A stretch of DNA of 64,000 nt from an uncultured Collinsella sp. (GCA_900542635.1 UQOJ01000005.1:1-64000), one strand, 5' to 3'; counted from the stretch's first letter, positions 47,677 through 56,758 are shown. Numbers and translations: made by a program. The notes: generated from the sequence alone by a model not told the origin.

Positions 47677-49392
47677 ATGACGGCCACACCGTGGGGATTC
47701 CGGGACATATTGCCCGAGGAGGCTCAGGCGCGCGAGGAGATTGCGCTGACGGTGAAGGGCTGCTTTAGGGAGCATCATTACCTTCCGGTCGAGACGCCAC
47801 TGCTCGAGGACAAGGGTTCGCTCGAGGAGGGCGGCCGCATTGCGGACACGCCGTTTAAGCTCTTTGACGATGATGGCCGCCTGCTGGTGGTCCGTCCCGA
47901 CAACACATTGCCGATCGTGCGTCTGGTTTCGACCCGCATGCGCGCGGCCGACCTGCCCCTACGCCTTCGCTACGAGGCGCCGGTGGTTCGCGAGTGCCAG
48001 CGCAATGCCGGTGGCTCGCGTCAGTTTACACAGCTGGGCTTTGAGCTTATCGGTGCGGGCGATACCGCGGGCGATGTCGAAATCGTCTCGCTCGTGGCCG
48101 AGGCCGTGCGTAAGCTGGCACTGCCCGATGCGCGCATTATCGCGGGTAGCGTGCGTCCGTTTAAGGAACTGCTCGCGGCGTGCGAGGATCGCGAGCTGGC
48201 CTCTGAGGCCCTGCGCTGCGTGCACGCCAACGACTTTGTGGGCCTCGATGCCCGCGTGGCGGCAAGCACCGAGTCCGATGCCGTCAAGGCCGCCATTAGC
48301 GAGCTGCCGCGTCTGCACGGCGGTGCCGAGGTGCTCGACCGCGTGGACGCGCTGCTGGAGGCTGCCGGTATCGTCGCGCCGCTGACGCGCGAGCTGCGTG
48401 CCCTGGTCGAGGGCCTGGCACCCGAGGACGCCCAGGTGCTGTCGTTTGACTTCTCTATCATGAACTCTTTCGATTACTACACGGGCCTGGTCTTTAAGGC
48501 TTATGCCGGCGGACTGCCCGATCCGGTCGGTTCGGGCGGACGCTATGACTCCATCTTTACCGGCGCATTTGGCGACGGTATCGAGGTGCCGGCGGCGGGC
48601 TTCGCCTTTTCGCTCGAGCGCCTGGAGGCCGCGCGCACCTCGGCCGAGGATGCCGCTTCCGACGGCGATCACGCCGCGGACCGTGGCGCCGAGGGTCCGC
48701 TGCGTATCGCCGTGCCCAAGGGCTCGCTTAAGGCCGACACCCTTGACGTGCTCGAGGCAACGGGCTTAGACGTCTCCGAGCTGCGCGATCCCGGCCGTCA
48801 CCTGATCGTGCGCGGCCGCGACACGCGTGCCGGCGAGGGCGCGGTCGGCGATATCGAGTTTGTCATCGTGCGTCCCAGCGATGCGCCTGCCTTTGTGGGC
48901 TGCGGTGGTGCCGATTGCGGCATCTGCGGTTGGGACTCGCTCATCGAGGCGGACCTCAACCTGCTGCAGCTGGTCGACCTGGGCTATGGCCTGTGCACCT
49001 TTATCGAGGCGGAGCCCGCGTGGCGCGCCGGTCAGGCCGAGCGCAACTATGCCCGCCGCGGTTCGTTTCGCGTGGCCACCAAGTACCCGCGCATCGCGAG
49101 CGCGTGGTATGCCGAGCGCGGCGTGAATGCCGACATCGTTTCGCTGCACGGTAACATCGAGCTGGGCCCCATCGTCGGTATGACCGACCGTATCGTGGAC
49201 ATTACCGCCACGGGCGCCACGTTGCGCGACAACGACCTGGTCATCACTGGCCGCATTATGGACTGTACGGCCCGCTTCTTCGTCAACCCAGGTGCCGCGC
49301 GCATGGATCCGCGCGTTCGCAACCTGGCGGATCGCCTGGCAGCTGCCGTGAAGGACAAGCATTTTGAGCCCGTCGCGGGCTCGGCACAATAG
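47677..49392 (+). CDS. hisZG: HisZ-HisG fusion: ATP phosphoribosyltransferase with its regulatory subunit
   Basis: First committed enzyme of histidine synthesis (ATP plus PRPP to phosphoribosyl-ATP). Residues 1 to about 325 are HisZ, a histidyl-tRNA-synthetase-like regulatory subunit (GFRDILPEEAQ, RYEAPVVRE, GSGGRYDSI). Residues about 345-571 are the short-form HisG catalytic domain (IAVPKGSLKADTLD, GADCGICGWDSL, VATKYPRIA, GATLRDNDL). Short HisG normally needs a separate HisZ, so the fusion keeps a 1:1 ratio. The junction is a short acidic linker (about 328-342). The ATG has a GAGGAGG-type site upstream. First gene of the his operon. Confidence 0.92.
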   Translation: MTATPWGFRDILPEEAQAREEIALTVKGCFREHHYLPVETPLLEDKGSLEEGGRIADTPFKLFDDDGRLLVVRPDNTLPIVRLVSTRMRAADLPLRLRYEAPVVRECQRNAGGSRQFTQLGFELIGAGDTAGDVEIVSLVAEAVRKLALPDARIIAGSVRPFKELLAACEDRELASEALRCVHANDFVGLDARVAASTESDAVKAAISELPRLHGGAEVLDRVDALLEAAGIVAPLTRELRALVEGLAPEDAQVLSFDFSIMNSFDYYTGLVFKAYAGGLPDPVGSGGRYDSIFTGAFGDGIEVPAAGFAFSLERLEAARTSAEDAASDGDHAADRGAEGPLRIAVPKGSLKADTLDVLEATGLDVSELRDPGRHLIVRGRDTRAGEGAVGDIEFVIVRPSDAPAFVGCGGADCGICGWDSLIEADLNLLQLVDLGYGLCTFIEAEPAWRAGQAERNYARRGSFRVATKYPRIASAWYAERGVNADIVSLHGNIELGPIVGMTDRIVDITATGATLRDNDLVITGRIMDCTARFFVNPGAARMDPRVRNLADRLAAAVKDKHFEPVAGSAQ

Positions 49393-49497
49393 CGCGAGCG
49401 CGCACGGGCGCCCCAACGTACGGGCTGCGGGCCGACTGGTGCCGCTGCCCAGTCGCTCGTTTTTCGAACACAACCTCGACCGATAGGGGATACCGAT

Positions 49498-50934
49498 ATG
49501 AAGACCATCAAGCTTGCTCCCGGTGAGCGCCTCGTTACCAACCAGCTCAACCGCAAGGGTGTGCTGCCGCAAAACATCGTCGACGCCGCCCGCGATATCG
49601 TGGCCAACGTGCGTGCAAACGGCGATGCCGCGGTGCGCGATTACTGCCAGCGTTTTGACGGCGTCGAGCTGCAGAGCTTCCGTCTGCCGCAAGAGCAGGT
49701 CGATGCCGCGCTTGAAGGCCTCGATCCCGCTTTTGTCGCGGCGCTCGAAAAGGCTGCACGCCAGATTCGCGAGTTCCACCAGCGCGAGATCGAGCAGAGC
49801 TGGTTTACCACGCGTGTGGACGGCACGATGCTCGGCGTTAAGGTGACCCCGCTCGCGGCGGCCGGCATCTATGTACCGGGCGGCCGCGCGCAATATCCCT
49901 CCACCGTGCTCATGAACGCCATTCCCGCCAAGGTCGCCGGCGTCAAGCGCGTGGTTATGGTGACCCCGCCGCAAAAAGATGGCCTAATCAGCCCCTATAC
50001 GCTCGCGGCTGCCAAGCTCGGCGGCGTGGACGAGATCTATATGGTGGGTGGCGCCCAGGCCGTGGCCGCGCTGGCGTACGGTACCGAGACCATTCCGCGT
50101 GTCGACAAGATTACCGGCCCGGGTAACGCCTTTGTCGCCGCTGCCAAGCAGATTGTCTCGGGTGACGTGGGTATCGATATGGTCGCTGGTCCCTCCGAGG
50201 TCTGCGTGCTGGCCGACGCCACGGCCAAGCCCATGGTGGTCGCGGCCGACCTGATGGCCCAGGCCGAGCACGATCCGCTGGCGGCCTGCTATCTGGTGAC
50301 CTGCGACGAGCAGTTTGCGTGTGAGGTCGAGGCGGGTATCGACATCCTGGTGGCGCAGTCCCCGCGTGCCGAGATTACGCGCGCTTCGCTCGACAATGAG
50401 GGCACCATCGTGGTGGCCGCCGACATGGCCGCCGCCGTCGAGGCCGTGAACACGGTGGCGCCTGAGCACCTTGAGCTGCACTGCAAGGACGCGATGGGCC
50501 TGCTCGGCGGCATTCGCAACGCCGGCGCTATCTTTGTGGGCGCTTGGAGCTCGGAGCCGCTCGGCGATTACGTTGCCGGCCCCAATCACACGCTACCGAC
50601 CGGCGGCACGGCCATGTTCTCCAACCCGCTTTCGGTGGAGGAGTTCGTCAAGCGCTCGAGTGTCATTTGCTATACGCCCGATGGCCTGCTCTCCGATGCT
50701 CCCGCTACACAGCGTCTAGCCGAGGCCGAGGGTCTGTGGGCACACGCGCTTTCCGCCGCACTGCGCCGCCGCGTATTGGAGCAGGGCGAGGATGCCGTGA
50801 GCGCCGAGTCTCTGGCCGCGGCCGACCTGACCAAGGTCGCCTGGCCGGGCGACGCCGTGGCGACGGTTGCCGAGGGCGTGGACCTGGCGGCTGCAAGCGC
50901 TGATGGCGCCGGCGCGACTGGCAAGGAGGCCTAA
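49498..50934 (+). CDS. hisD: Histidinol dehydrogenase
   Basis: NAD- and zinc-dependent oxidation of histidinol to histidine, the last two steps of the pathway. Motifs include PGGRAQYPSTVLMNAIPAKVAG, KITGPGNAFVAAAK, the DLMAQAEHDP zinc/catalytic stretch and NHTLPTGGTA. 478 aa with a C-terminal Ala-rich extension of about 40 residues beyond the usual end. Near-consensus RBS ahead of ATG. The 105-base gap to hisZG contains no obvious terminator. Confidence 0.95.
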   Translation: MKTIKLAPGERLVTNQLNRKGVLPQNIVDAARDIVANVRANGDAAVRDYCQRFDGVELQSFRLPQEQVDAALEGLDPAFVAALEKAARQIREFHQREIEQSWFTTRVDGTMLGVKVTPLAAAGIYVPGGRAQYPSTVLMNAIPAKVAGVKRVVMVTPPQKDGLISPYTLAAAKLGGVDEIYMVGGAQAVAALAYGTETIPRVDKITGPGNAFVAAAKQIVSGDVGIDMVAGPSEVCVLADATAKPMVVAADLMAQAEHDPLAACYLVTCDEQFACEVEAGIDILVAQSPRAEITRASLDNEGTIVVAADMAAAVEAVNTVAPEHLELHCKDAMGLLGGIRNAGAIFVGAWSSEPLGDYVAGPNHTLPTGGTAMFSNPLSVEEFVKRSSVICYTPDGLLSDAPATQRLAEAEGLWAHALSAALRRRVLEQGEDAVSAESLAAADLTKVAWPGDAVATVAEGVDLAAASADGAGATGKEA

Positions 50935-50935
50935 T

Positions 50936-52051
50936 ATGTCCGAACTCACGCCGCGCATGAAGGAGCTCGTCCAGCCCTACTTGGCCGGCATTGAGCCCTA
51001 CGATCCCAGCTTTACGCCCACGCGCATCAACCTTTCGGCCAACGAGAACACCTATCCCGTGCCGGCTGGCGTGCGCGAGGCGGTCGACGCCGCCCTGGCC
51101 GCTACACCGCTCAACCGCTATCCCGATCCCATGTCCAACGATCTGCGCGACGAGCTTGCCGCTTGGCATGGTGTGACGCGCGAGGATGTCTGCGTGGGCA
51201 ACGGCGGCGACGAGCTGCTCTATAACTACCTGTTGGCGTTTGGCGGCGCGGGACGGACCCTGCTCAACTGCCCGCCGTGCTTTAGCGAGTACGCGTTCTT
51301 TGCGTCGCTCTGCCAGACCGAGGTGCGCGACGTGTGGCGCGACCCCGCGACCTTTGAGCTCAACCAGGCAGCTGTGCTTGCGGCGGCGTCCGAGTGCAAC
51401 CTGGCAATCGTGACCTCGCCCAATAACCCCACGGGTGACGTGGCACCGCTCGACTTTGTCGCGGCGCTGTGCGATGCGTGCCCCGGCATGGTAATGGTCG
51501 ACGAGGCCTACGTTGAGTTTGCCGACGATTTGTTTGGCGCGGCCACCACGGCGCAGGGGCTTATCGCCGAGCATCCCAACCTGGTGATTCTGCATACGTT
51601 GTCCAAGGCGTTTGGCGCTGCCGGCACGCGTCTGGGCTATGTGATTGCGGCGCCCGAAGTCATCGACGTGTTCGCGGCGATTCGCCAGATCTATTCGGTC
51701 AACGTACTGAGTCAGGCAACCGCGCTTGCCTGCGTGCGTGCCCGCGATGCGTACACGCCCGTGGTGGCGCAGGTCGCATCCGAGCGCGAGCGCGAGCTGT
51801 GCGCCCTGCGCGCAATGGCTGCCGAGGGCCTGCCCGTGGAGGCATGGCCGAGCGCGGCGAACTTTGTGCTCGTGCGCACGCCGCATGCCACGCGCGTGCG
51901 TGAGCGCCTGCGCGACGAGTATTCGATTTTGGTGCGCGACTTTAGCTACGCGCCGGGCCTTGCGGACTGCCTGCGCATCACTGTTGGCACGCCGCAGGAA
52001 AACGATGAGGTGCTGGCCGCGTTTGCCGCGCTGGTGAAGGAGGAGATGTAG
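50936..52051 (+). CDS. hisC: Histidinol-phosphate aminotransferase
   Basis: PLP-dependent class I/II aminotransferase converting imidazole acetol phosphate to histidinol phosphate. NLSANENTYPVP and the DEAYVEF motif are typical. The PLP lysine is in HTLSKAFGAAGTRLGY. From ATG 50936, with AAGGAGG upstream, it is 371 aa; the frame is open further upstream inside hisD but lacks a site. It starts 2 bases after hisD ends and abuts hisB. Confidence 0.94.
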   Translation: MSELTPRMKELVQPYLAGIEPYDPSFTPTRINLSANENTYPVPAGVREAVDAALAATPLNRYPDPMSNDLRDELAAWHGVTREDVCVGNGGDELLYNYLLAFGGAGRTLLNCPPCFSEYAFFASLCQTEVRDVWRDPATFELNQAAVLAAASECNLAIVTSPNNPTGDVAPLDFVAALCDACPGMVMVDEAYVEFADDLFGAATTAQGLIAEHPNLVILHTLSKAFGAAGTRLGYVIAAPEVIDVFAAIRQIYSVNVLSQATALACVRARDAYTPVVAQVASERERELCALRAMAAEGLPVEAWPSAANFVLVRTPHATRVRERLRDEYSILVRDFSYAPGLADCLRITVGTPQENDEVLAAFAALVKEEM

Positions 52052-52639
52052 ATGGGCCGTTATGCCGAGGTGACCCGCAAGACGGGTGAGACCGACATTG
52101 TCGTCAAGCTCGACCTAGACGGATGCGGCGTGTGCGATATCTCGACGGGCGTACCGTTTTTCGACCATATGCTCAACGCCTTTGGTCGCCATGGCCTGTT
52201 TGATTTGACGGTGCATGCGGTAGGCGACGTTGAGGTCGACGCGCACCACACCGTCGAGGATACGGGCATTGTGCTGGGCGAGGCGTTTTGCCAAGCGTTG
52301 GGCGACAAGGCGGGCATTACACGCTTTGCCGATGCAGCGATTGCCATGGACGAGACACTCGTGATGGCTGCCGTGGACATTTCGGGTCGCGGCCAGGCCT
52401 ACTGCGAGCTGCCCGTGCCGACCGAGCGCGTGGGCAGCTTCGATACCGAGCTGGCCGTTGAGTTCTTCTATGCCTTCGCACGCGATGCCAAGCTCACGCT
52501 GCACGTGCGCGAACTGGCGGGCGGCAACTCGCATCACATTATCGAGGCCGCCTTTAAGGCCGTGGGTCGCACGATGCGCCACGCCTGCGAGCTCGATCCC
52601 CGCGTGCAGGGCATCCCCAGCACCAAGGGCTCACTGTAA
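52052..52639 (+). CDS. hisB: Imidazoleglycerol-phosphate dehydratase
   Basis: Manganese-dependent dehydration to imidazole acetol phosphate. Motifs FFDHMLNAFGRHG, DAHHTVEDTGI and GGNSHHIIEAAFKA carry the metal-binding histidines. 195 aa is the monofunctional form, so the phosphatase step needs another protein; a PHP-family gene at 55847-56758 fits. The ATG follows the hisC stop immediately. Confidence 0.96.
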   Translation: MGRYAEVTRKTGETDIVVKLDLDGCGVCDISTGVPFFDHMLNAFGRHGLFDLTVHAVGDVEVDAHHTVEDTGIVLGEAFCQALGDKAGITRFADAAIAMDETLVMAAVDISGRGQAYCELPVPTERVGSFDTELAVEFFYAFARDAKLTLHVRELAGGNSHHIIEAAFKAVGRTMRHACELDPRVQGIPSTKGSL

Positions 52640-52644
52640 CCTGC

Positions 52645-52743
52645 CAAAAAGGGACAGGTTTATTTTGGCAGGTTTTATCTGCGGGAATGCTGTCTCATGT
52701 GGTGGGTGAACGTTTAACCGACCAAAAGAAACCTGTCCCCTTT
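52645..52743. repeat. REP-like inverted repeat inside the his operon
   Basis: AAAGGGACAGGTTTATTTTGG (21 bases, 52648-52668) and its near-complement at 52722-52743 flank about 50 bases between hisB and hisH. GGGACAGGTTT-type termini are common in REP elements mobilised by RAYT/TnpA_REP proteins. No such gene is in the window. Confidence 0.75.
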
Positions 52744-52778
52744 GCGGTGGTTTTGGATGATGAGAAGTGGAGGGTCGC

Positions 52779-53480
52779 GTGGGCGAACCGAAGATTGTGG
52801 TGGTCGACTACCACAAGGGCAACTTGTCGAGCGTCGTGCGCGGGCTTGCGCGCGCCGGTGCCGCCGCCTGCACGTCGGACGATCCGGAGCAGATCCGCAA
52901 CGCCGACGGCCTGGTCATCCCGGGCGTGGGCGCGTTCTATGACGCGATCGCCTTTATGCGCCAGAGCGGCGAGGAGGTGGCCGTGCTCGATGCCGTTGCC
53001 GCCGGAACTCCGCTGCTCGGCATCTGCCTGGGCCTTCAGCTATTTTTTGAGCGCGGCAACGAGGGCGTGCCGGCGGACGAGGGCGCGGTCGTGGACGGAA
53101 ACGCTCCCGAGCAGGCTGGCGGTCCCTGGGTCGATGGCCTGGGTATTATGCGCGGCTCGTGCACGCGCCTGGAGTCGAGCCGCCTGAAGGTGCCGCACGT
53201 GGGCTGGGACCAGGTGCACATGACGTCCGCCGGTGCGGCTGATCCGCTGCTTGCCGGTTTTGCCGAGGGCGCCAACATGTACTTCACCCACAGCTACGCG
53301 GTGGCCGACGACGTCGATGCCGCCGATGTGTTGGCGCGCACGCACTATACACGGAGTTTCCCGTGCATCGTGCGCCATGGCAACGTGTGGGGCTGCCAGT
53401 TCCATCCCGAGAAATCCTCCGCGCTGGGTCAGCGCATCCTTAAGAACTTCGTCAACATCGTCGAGGAGGTCGGCCGATGA
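52779..53480 (+). CDS. hisH: Imidazole glycerol phosphate synthase, glutaminase subunit
   Basis: Class I amidotransferase that gives ammonia to HisF. GICLGLQLFFER carries the nucleophile Cys, and QFHPEKSS holds the His-Glu pair. I chose GTG 52779, with GGAGGG six bases upstream; a GTG at 52767 is in frame. 233 aa, a little long because of an insert near GAVVDGNAPEQAGGPW. It overlaps hisA by four bases (ATGA). Confidence 0.93.
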   Translation: MGEPKIVVVDYHKGNLSSVVRGLARAGAAACTSDDPEQIRNADGLVIPGVGAFYDAIAFMRQSGEEVAVLDAVAAGTPLLGICLGLQLFFERGNEGVPADEGAVVDGNAPEQAGGPWVDGLGIMRGSCTRLESSRLKVPHVGWDQVHMTSAGAADPLLAGFAEGANMYFTHSYAVADDVDAADVLARTHYTRSFPCIVRHGNVWGCQFHPEKSSALGQRILKNFVNIVEEVGR

Positions 53481-54220
53481 TCCTGTTTCCCGCAATCGAT
53501 CTGATCGGCGGCAAGGTTGTACGCCTGGAGCGCGGCGACCGCAGCCGCTGCAAGGTATATTCCGACGACCCCGTGGCCGTTGCCCGCTCGTTTGCCGAGC
53601 AGGGCGCAAGCTGGGTGCATGTCGTCGACCTATCCGCTGCCTTTGGTGAGGACGAGGACACATGCGCTGCCAACTCGGCGGCGATTAAGGCCATCTGCGG
53701 CGTCGGCGGTCTGTCCGTGGACGTGGGCGGCGGCGTTCGCTCACTCGCGCGCATCGATGAGCTGGCAGGCTATGGTGCTCGCCGCATTGCGCTGGGCACC
53801 GTGCTCGTGACCGAGCCGGGTTTTGCTGAGGTGGCAGCCCAAGGCTTTGGCGAGCTGCTGGTAGCAGATATCGCCGCGCGCGACGGTCAGGTCAAGGTGA
53901 ACGGCTGGCGTGACGGCGCGGGCGTGGCGCTCGACGATGCCGTGGCGCAGCTTATCGAGCTGGGCTTTAAACACCTGGTCTATACCGATATCGCGCGCGA
54001 TGGCATGCAGACGGGCATCGACGTGGCGGCATATCGCCATGTGGCGCAGGTCGCGGGCTTTCCCGTCGTGGCGTCGGGCGGTATCTCGACGCTCGGCGAT
54101 ATTCGCGCGCTGGCTGCGGTGGGTGAGGATGCTATTGAGGGTGCCATTACCGGCCGTGCGCTCTACGAGGGCAACTTTACGTTGGTACAGGCGCTGGCCG
54201 CCGCCCGAGGGGAGGAGTAG
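53477..54220 (+). CDS. hisA: Phosphoribosylformimino-5-aminoimidazole carboxamide ribotide isomerase
   Basis: Amadori-type isomerisation of ProFAR to PRFAR in a TIM barrel. FPAIDLIGGKVVRLERGD at the N-terminus and ASGGISTLGDIRAL in the second half hold the catalytic Asp residues and phosphate loops. 247 aa. Overlaps hisH by four bases and precedes hisF by three. TrpF-type dual activity (PriA) occurs in some actinobacteria but is not demonstrated here. Confidence 0.93.
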   Translation: MILFPAIDLIGGKVVRLERGDRSRCKVYSDDPVAVARSFAEQGASWVHVVDLSAAFGEDEDTCAANSAAIKAICGVGGLSVDVGGGVRSLARIDELAGYGARRIALGTVLVTEPGFAEVAAQGFGELLVADIAARDGQVKVNGWRDGAGVALDDAVAQLIELGFKHLVYTDIARDGMQTGIDVAAYRHVAQVAGFPVVASGGISTLGDIRALAAVGEDAIEGAITGRALYEGNFTLVQALAAARGEE

Positions 54221-54223
54221 CCC

Positions 54224-55006
54224 ATGCTTACCAAACGTGTGATTCCCTGCCTGGACGTCAAGGACGGCCGTGTGGTCAAGGGCGTCAACTTTGTGAGCTT
54301 GCGCGATGCGGGCGATCCGGTGGAGCTGGCGCACGCCTACGACCGCGAAGGTGCGGACGAGGTCGTATTTTTGGACATTACCGCGACGAGTGACAACCGT
54401 GCGACGACCATCGAGATGGCGGCACACGCAGCCGAGGAGCTCGCTATTCCCTATACCGTGGGCGGCGGCTTTCGCGACTTGGCGGGCATGCGGACCATGG
54501 TTGCCGCCGGTGCCGACAAGGTGTCGCTCAACTCGGCGGCCGTGCGCGACCCGTCGTTGATTAGCCAGGCTGCCGCGGCTTTTGGCAGTCAGGCCGTGGT
54601 CGTGGCGATCGATGCCAAGCGCGTGGGCCTGCCCGGTGAGCCGGGGGCCGACAAGTGGGAGGTCTTTACCGCAGGAGGCCGCAACGCCACGGGCATCGAC
54701 GCGGTGGCGTGGGCCGAGGAGGCGGCTCGTCGCGGCGCCGGCGAGATTTTGCTCACCAGTATGGACCGCGACGGCACCAAGGCCGGCTTTGACCTGGCGC
54801 TCACCCGCGCCGTGGCGCGCGCGGTGCCGATTCCGGTGATCGCAAGCGGCGGCGTGGGCACGCTCGAGCATTTCGCCGAGGGCGTGATTGAGGGCGAGGC
54901 CGATGCCGTACTGGCGGCCAGCGTCTTTCACTTTGGGACGTTCAGCATTCGCCAGGTGAAGGAGTATATGGCCAGTCAAGGCATCCCCGTGAGATTGGAT
55001 TTTTAA
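54224..55006 (+). CDS. hisF: Imidazole glycerol phosphate synthase, cyclase subunit
   Basis: TIM-barrel cyclase that uses ammonia from HisH to make IGP and AICAR. KRVIPCLDVKDGRVVKGVNF (Asp) and ILLTSMDRDGTKAGFD (Asp) carry the two catalytic aspartates. 260 aa. hisI starts immediately after its stop. Confidence 0.96.
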   Translation: MLTKRVIPCLDVKDGRVVKGVNFVSLRDAGDPVELAHAYDREGADEVVFLDITATSDNRATTIEMAAHAAEELAIPYTVGGGFRDLAGMRTMVAAGADKVSLNSAAVRDPSLISQAAAAFGSQAVVVAIDAKRVGLPGEPGADKWEVFTAGGRNATGIDAVAWAEEAARRGAGEILLTSMDRDGTKAGFDLALTRAVARAVPIPVIASGGVGTLEHFAEGVIEGEADAVLAASVFHFGTFSIRQVKEYMASQGIPVRLDF

Positions 55007-55336
55007 ATGGAGCAAGTGACAACTGCGTCCGAGCTCAAATACGACGCCAAGGGGCTGATTCCTTGTGTGGTTCAGCAGTACGACACCGGCGAGGTGCTTA
55101 TGGTTGCTTGGATGAACGAGGAGTCGGTGGGGCTGACGCTCAAGACCGGTACCACGTGGTTTTGGAGCCGCAGTCGCCAGGAGCTCTGGAACAAGGGCGC
55201 GACGAGCGGCAATATGCAAGCGGTCAAGGAGCTCTGGGCCGACTGCGATAGCGATACGCTGCTGGTCAAGGTCGACTCGCCGGGTCCGGCCTGCCATACC
55301 GGCAACCGTACCTGCTTCTTTAAGAAACTCGCGTAG
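55007..55336 (+). CDS. hisI: Phosphoribosyl-AMP cyclohydrolase
   Basis: Zinc- and magnesium-dependent ring opening of PR-AMP. The motifs TTWFWSRSRQELWNKGATSGN and CDSDTLLVKV, with CHTGNRTCFF near the end, are diagnostic. 109 aa, stand-alone form; HisE is separate 45 bases downstream. Confidence 0.96.
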   Translation: MEQVTTASELKYDAKGLIPCVVQQYDTGEVLMVAWMNEESVGLTLKTGTTWFWSRSRQELWNKGATSGNMQAVKELWADCDSDTLLVKVDSPGPACHTGNRTCFFKKLA

Positions 55337-55381
55337 GGCGGGCGCTCGATTAGAAGCTCGGCCACCAGAAAGGATTGAACT

Positions 55382-55699
55382 ATGGGTGTGCGCACCGCAA
55401 ACGTTCAGGATGGAAATATCGGAGAGACGCTGACAGGTCTGGCCGAGGTGATTCACGGTCGTCGTGATGCATCGCCGCAGGAGAGCTATACCGCGCGTCT
55501 GCTGACCGACGTCGAGGATGAGCTGCTCAAGAAGCTTGCCGAGGAGTCGAGCGAGGTGATCATGGCCTGCAAGGATAACGATCACGATCACATCCGCTAC
55601 GAGGCCGGCGACCTGGTCTACCACCTGCTCGTGACGCTCGAGCGCTACGGTATCACCCTCGACGAACTCGCCGGTGAACTCAACGCCCGCCGCCACTAG
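55382..55699 (+). CDS. hisE: Phosphoribosyl-ATP pyrophosphatase
   Basis: MazG-like all-alpha enzyme hydrolysing PR-ATP to PR-AMP. The KLAEESSEVIMAC and YEAGDLVYHLLV stretches hold the metal-binding Glu and Asp. 105 aa. Last gene of the his operon. Confidence 0.95.
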   Translation: MGVRTANVQDGNIGETLTGLAEVIHGRRDASPQESYTARLLTDVEDELLKKLAEESSEVIMACKDNDHDHIRYEAGDLVYHLLVTLERYGITLDELAGELNARRH

Positions 55700-55702
55700 T
55701 CA

Positions 55703-55740
55703 TTGGGGACGTTCTTAAACGACTAGTCGTTTGGGACAGT
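55703..55740. repeat. REP-like palindrome after hisE
   Basis: GGGGACGTTCTT and GGGACAGTCTT flank the perfect 16-base palindrome AAACGACTAGTCGTTT (55717-55732). The GGGGAC start resembles the unit between hisB and hisH. Confidence 0.6.
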
Positions 55741-55765
55741 CTTTGTTGGTGTAACGGGGTCATGG

Positions 55766-55834
55766 AAGTTGCGGTGAAATAGGGACTGTTTAAGCGCTTC
55801 ATCAGGCAAAACAATCCCTATTCCACCGCAACTT
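55766..55834. repeat. AAGTTGCGGTGAAATAG hairpin (family 4), copy 1
   Basis: AAGTTGCGGTGAAATAGGGA and TCCCTATTCCACCGCAACTT form a 20-base stem with one wobble. A second copy is at 62505-62572. Confidence 0.85.
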
Positions 55835-55846
55835 ATGAAGGGATGG

Positions 55847-56758
55847 CTAGTCGAGGGGTGTGGATTCCCATTCGCCGGTGGGGTGGGGGATATCGTAGGT
55901 TCGGTAGCCGCAGTCGTAGGTGTGGGCTTGTGCCTCGCGGATATTCCAGCAGATGTCGCAGGCGCGGTGTGCGTCCGAGCCAAAGGTGATGGGTACCTCG
56001 GCGTGGGCGAAGCAACGCAATAGCCCGGTCGCGGGATAGTAATCGTCGAGCCCCTTGCGCGGCGCGGCGGTCGAGACCTCAACGCGGCGGCCCGTGTCGT
56101 GAGCGCACTCGGCCATCTGCCCCCAGAACGGCGTCGGGTCAAAGTCGGGCGCAAAGCCTTCCTTCGAAAAGCGCATGACCAGGTCGGGATGGGCCATTAC
56201 GTCAAAGTTGAGTGAGCTTTCGCAAGCGCGGCACCAGTCGTCGACGTAGCGCTCCCACACGCCGTGTACCCCCAGGTTTTCCCAAACATGCAGGTTGGTG
56301 TCATCATCGATCCAGCCGCAGCGCGAATCGGGTGTATCGGGGCGAGCGACGTCTTCCGTTCCCGCCGCACCCGCGGCACCGGCCATGATATCGCCCGGAT
56401 AGCCAATCCAGTGCACACTGCCCAAGCGCACTATGGCACTCGCGGACCAGCGCTCAACCAGAGGCTCGCAACCTTCGTACCAGTCGCATTCAAAGCCATA
56501 GATAAAGCTGAGCTCCGGCGCGATCTGCGCGGCGAGCTTGCGGGCGTCCTCAAAGGCCAGACGATGTGCCGTCAGGTCACCCTCGACAACCTGTACTTCG
56601 CAGTTGGCGTCCATGCTGACGGGCAGGGTGAGGTGATCGGTCGAGACCATGACGCGGCAACCGGCCGCAGCAGCGGCGCGAACGTTGTCCTCAAACGAGG
56701 CATGTCCGTCCGAAAACGAGGTGTGGGTGTGGCAATCGACCAGCGGGCATGCGGGCAT
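55847..56758 (-). CDS. PHP-domain histidinol-phosphatase (HisK/HisJ type)
   Basis: 303 aa PHP-superfamily phosphatase. Metal-binding motifs are DCHTHTSFSDGHASF (start), VSTDHLT, SVHWIGYP, VMAHPDLV and FGSDAHR, in the order of HisK-like enzymes. It would convert histidinol phosphate to histidinol, the one step missing from the operon, where HisB is monofunctional. I placed the start at ATG 56758 because AAAGGAG lies five bases upstream; a longer in-frame start would add 33 residues with no site. Convergent with the his operon. Confidence 0.85.
   Translation of the reverse strand: MPACPLVDCHTHTSFSDGHASFEDNVRAAAAAGCRVMVSTDHLTLPVSMDANCEVQVVEGDLTAHRLAFEDARKLAAQIAPELSFIYGFECDWYEGCEPLVERWSASAIVRLGSVHWIGYPGDIMAGAAGAAGTEDVARPDTPDSRCGWIDDDTNLHVWENLGVHGVWERYVDDWCRACESSLNFDVMAHPDLVMRFSKEGFAPDFDPTPFWGQMAECAHDTGRRVEVSTAAPRKGLDDYYPATGLLRCFAHAEVPITFGSDAHRACDICWNIREAQAHTYDCGYRTYDIPHPTGEWESTPLD

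Noticed and set aside
53741..55696. Minus-strand open frame of 651 codons opposite hisA-hisF-hisI-hisE
   Set aside because: It spans four well-identified his genes on the other strand and shows no domain.
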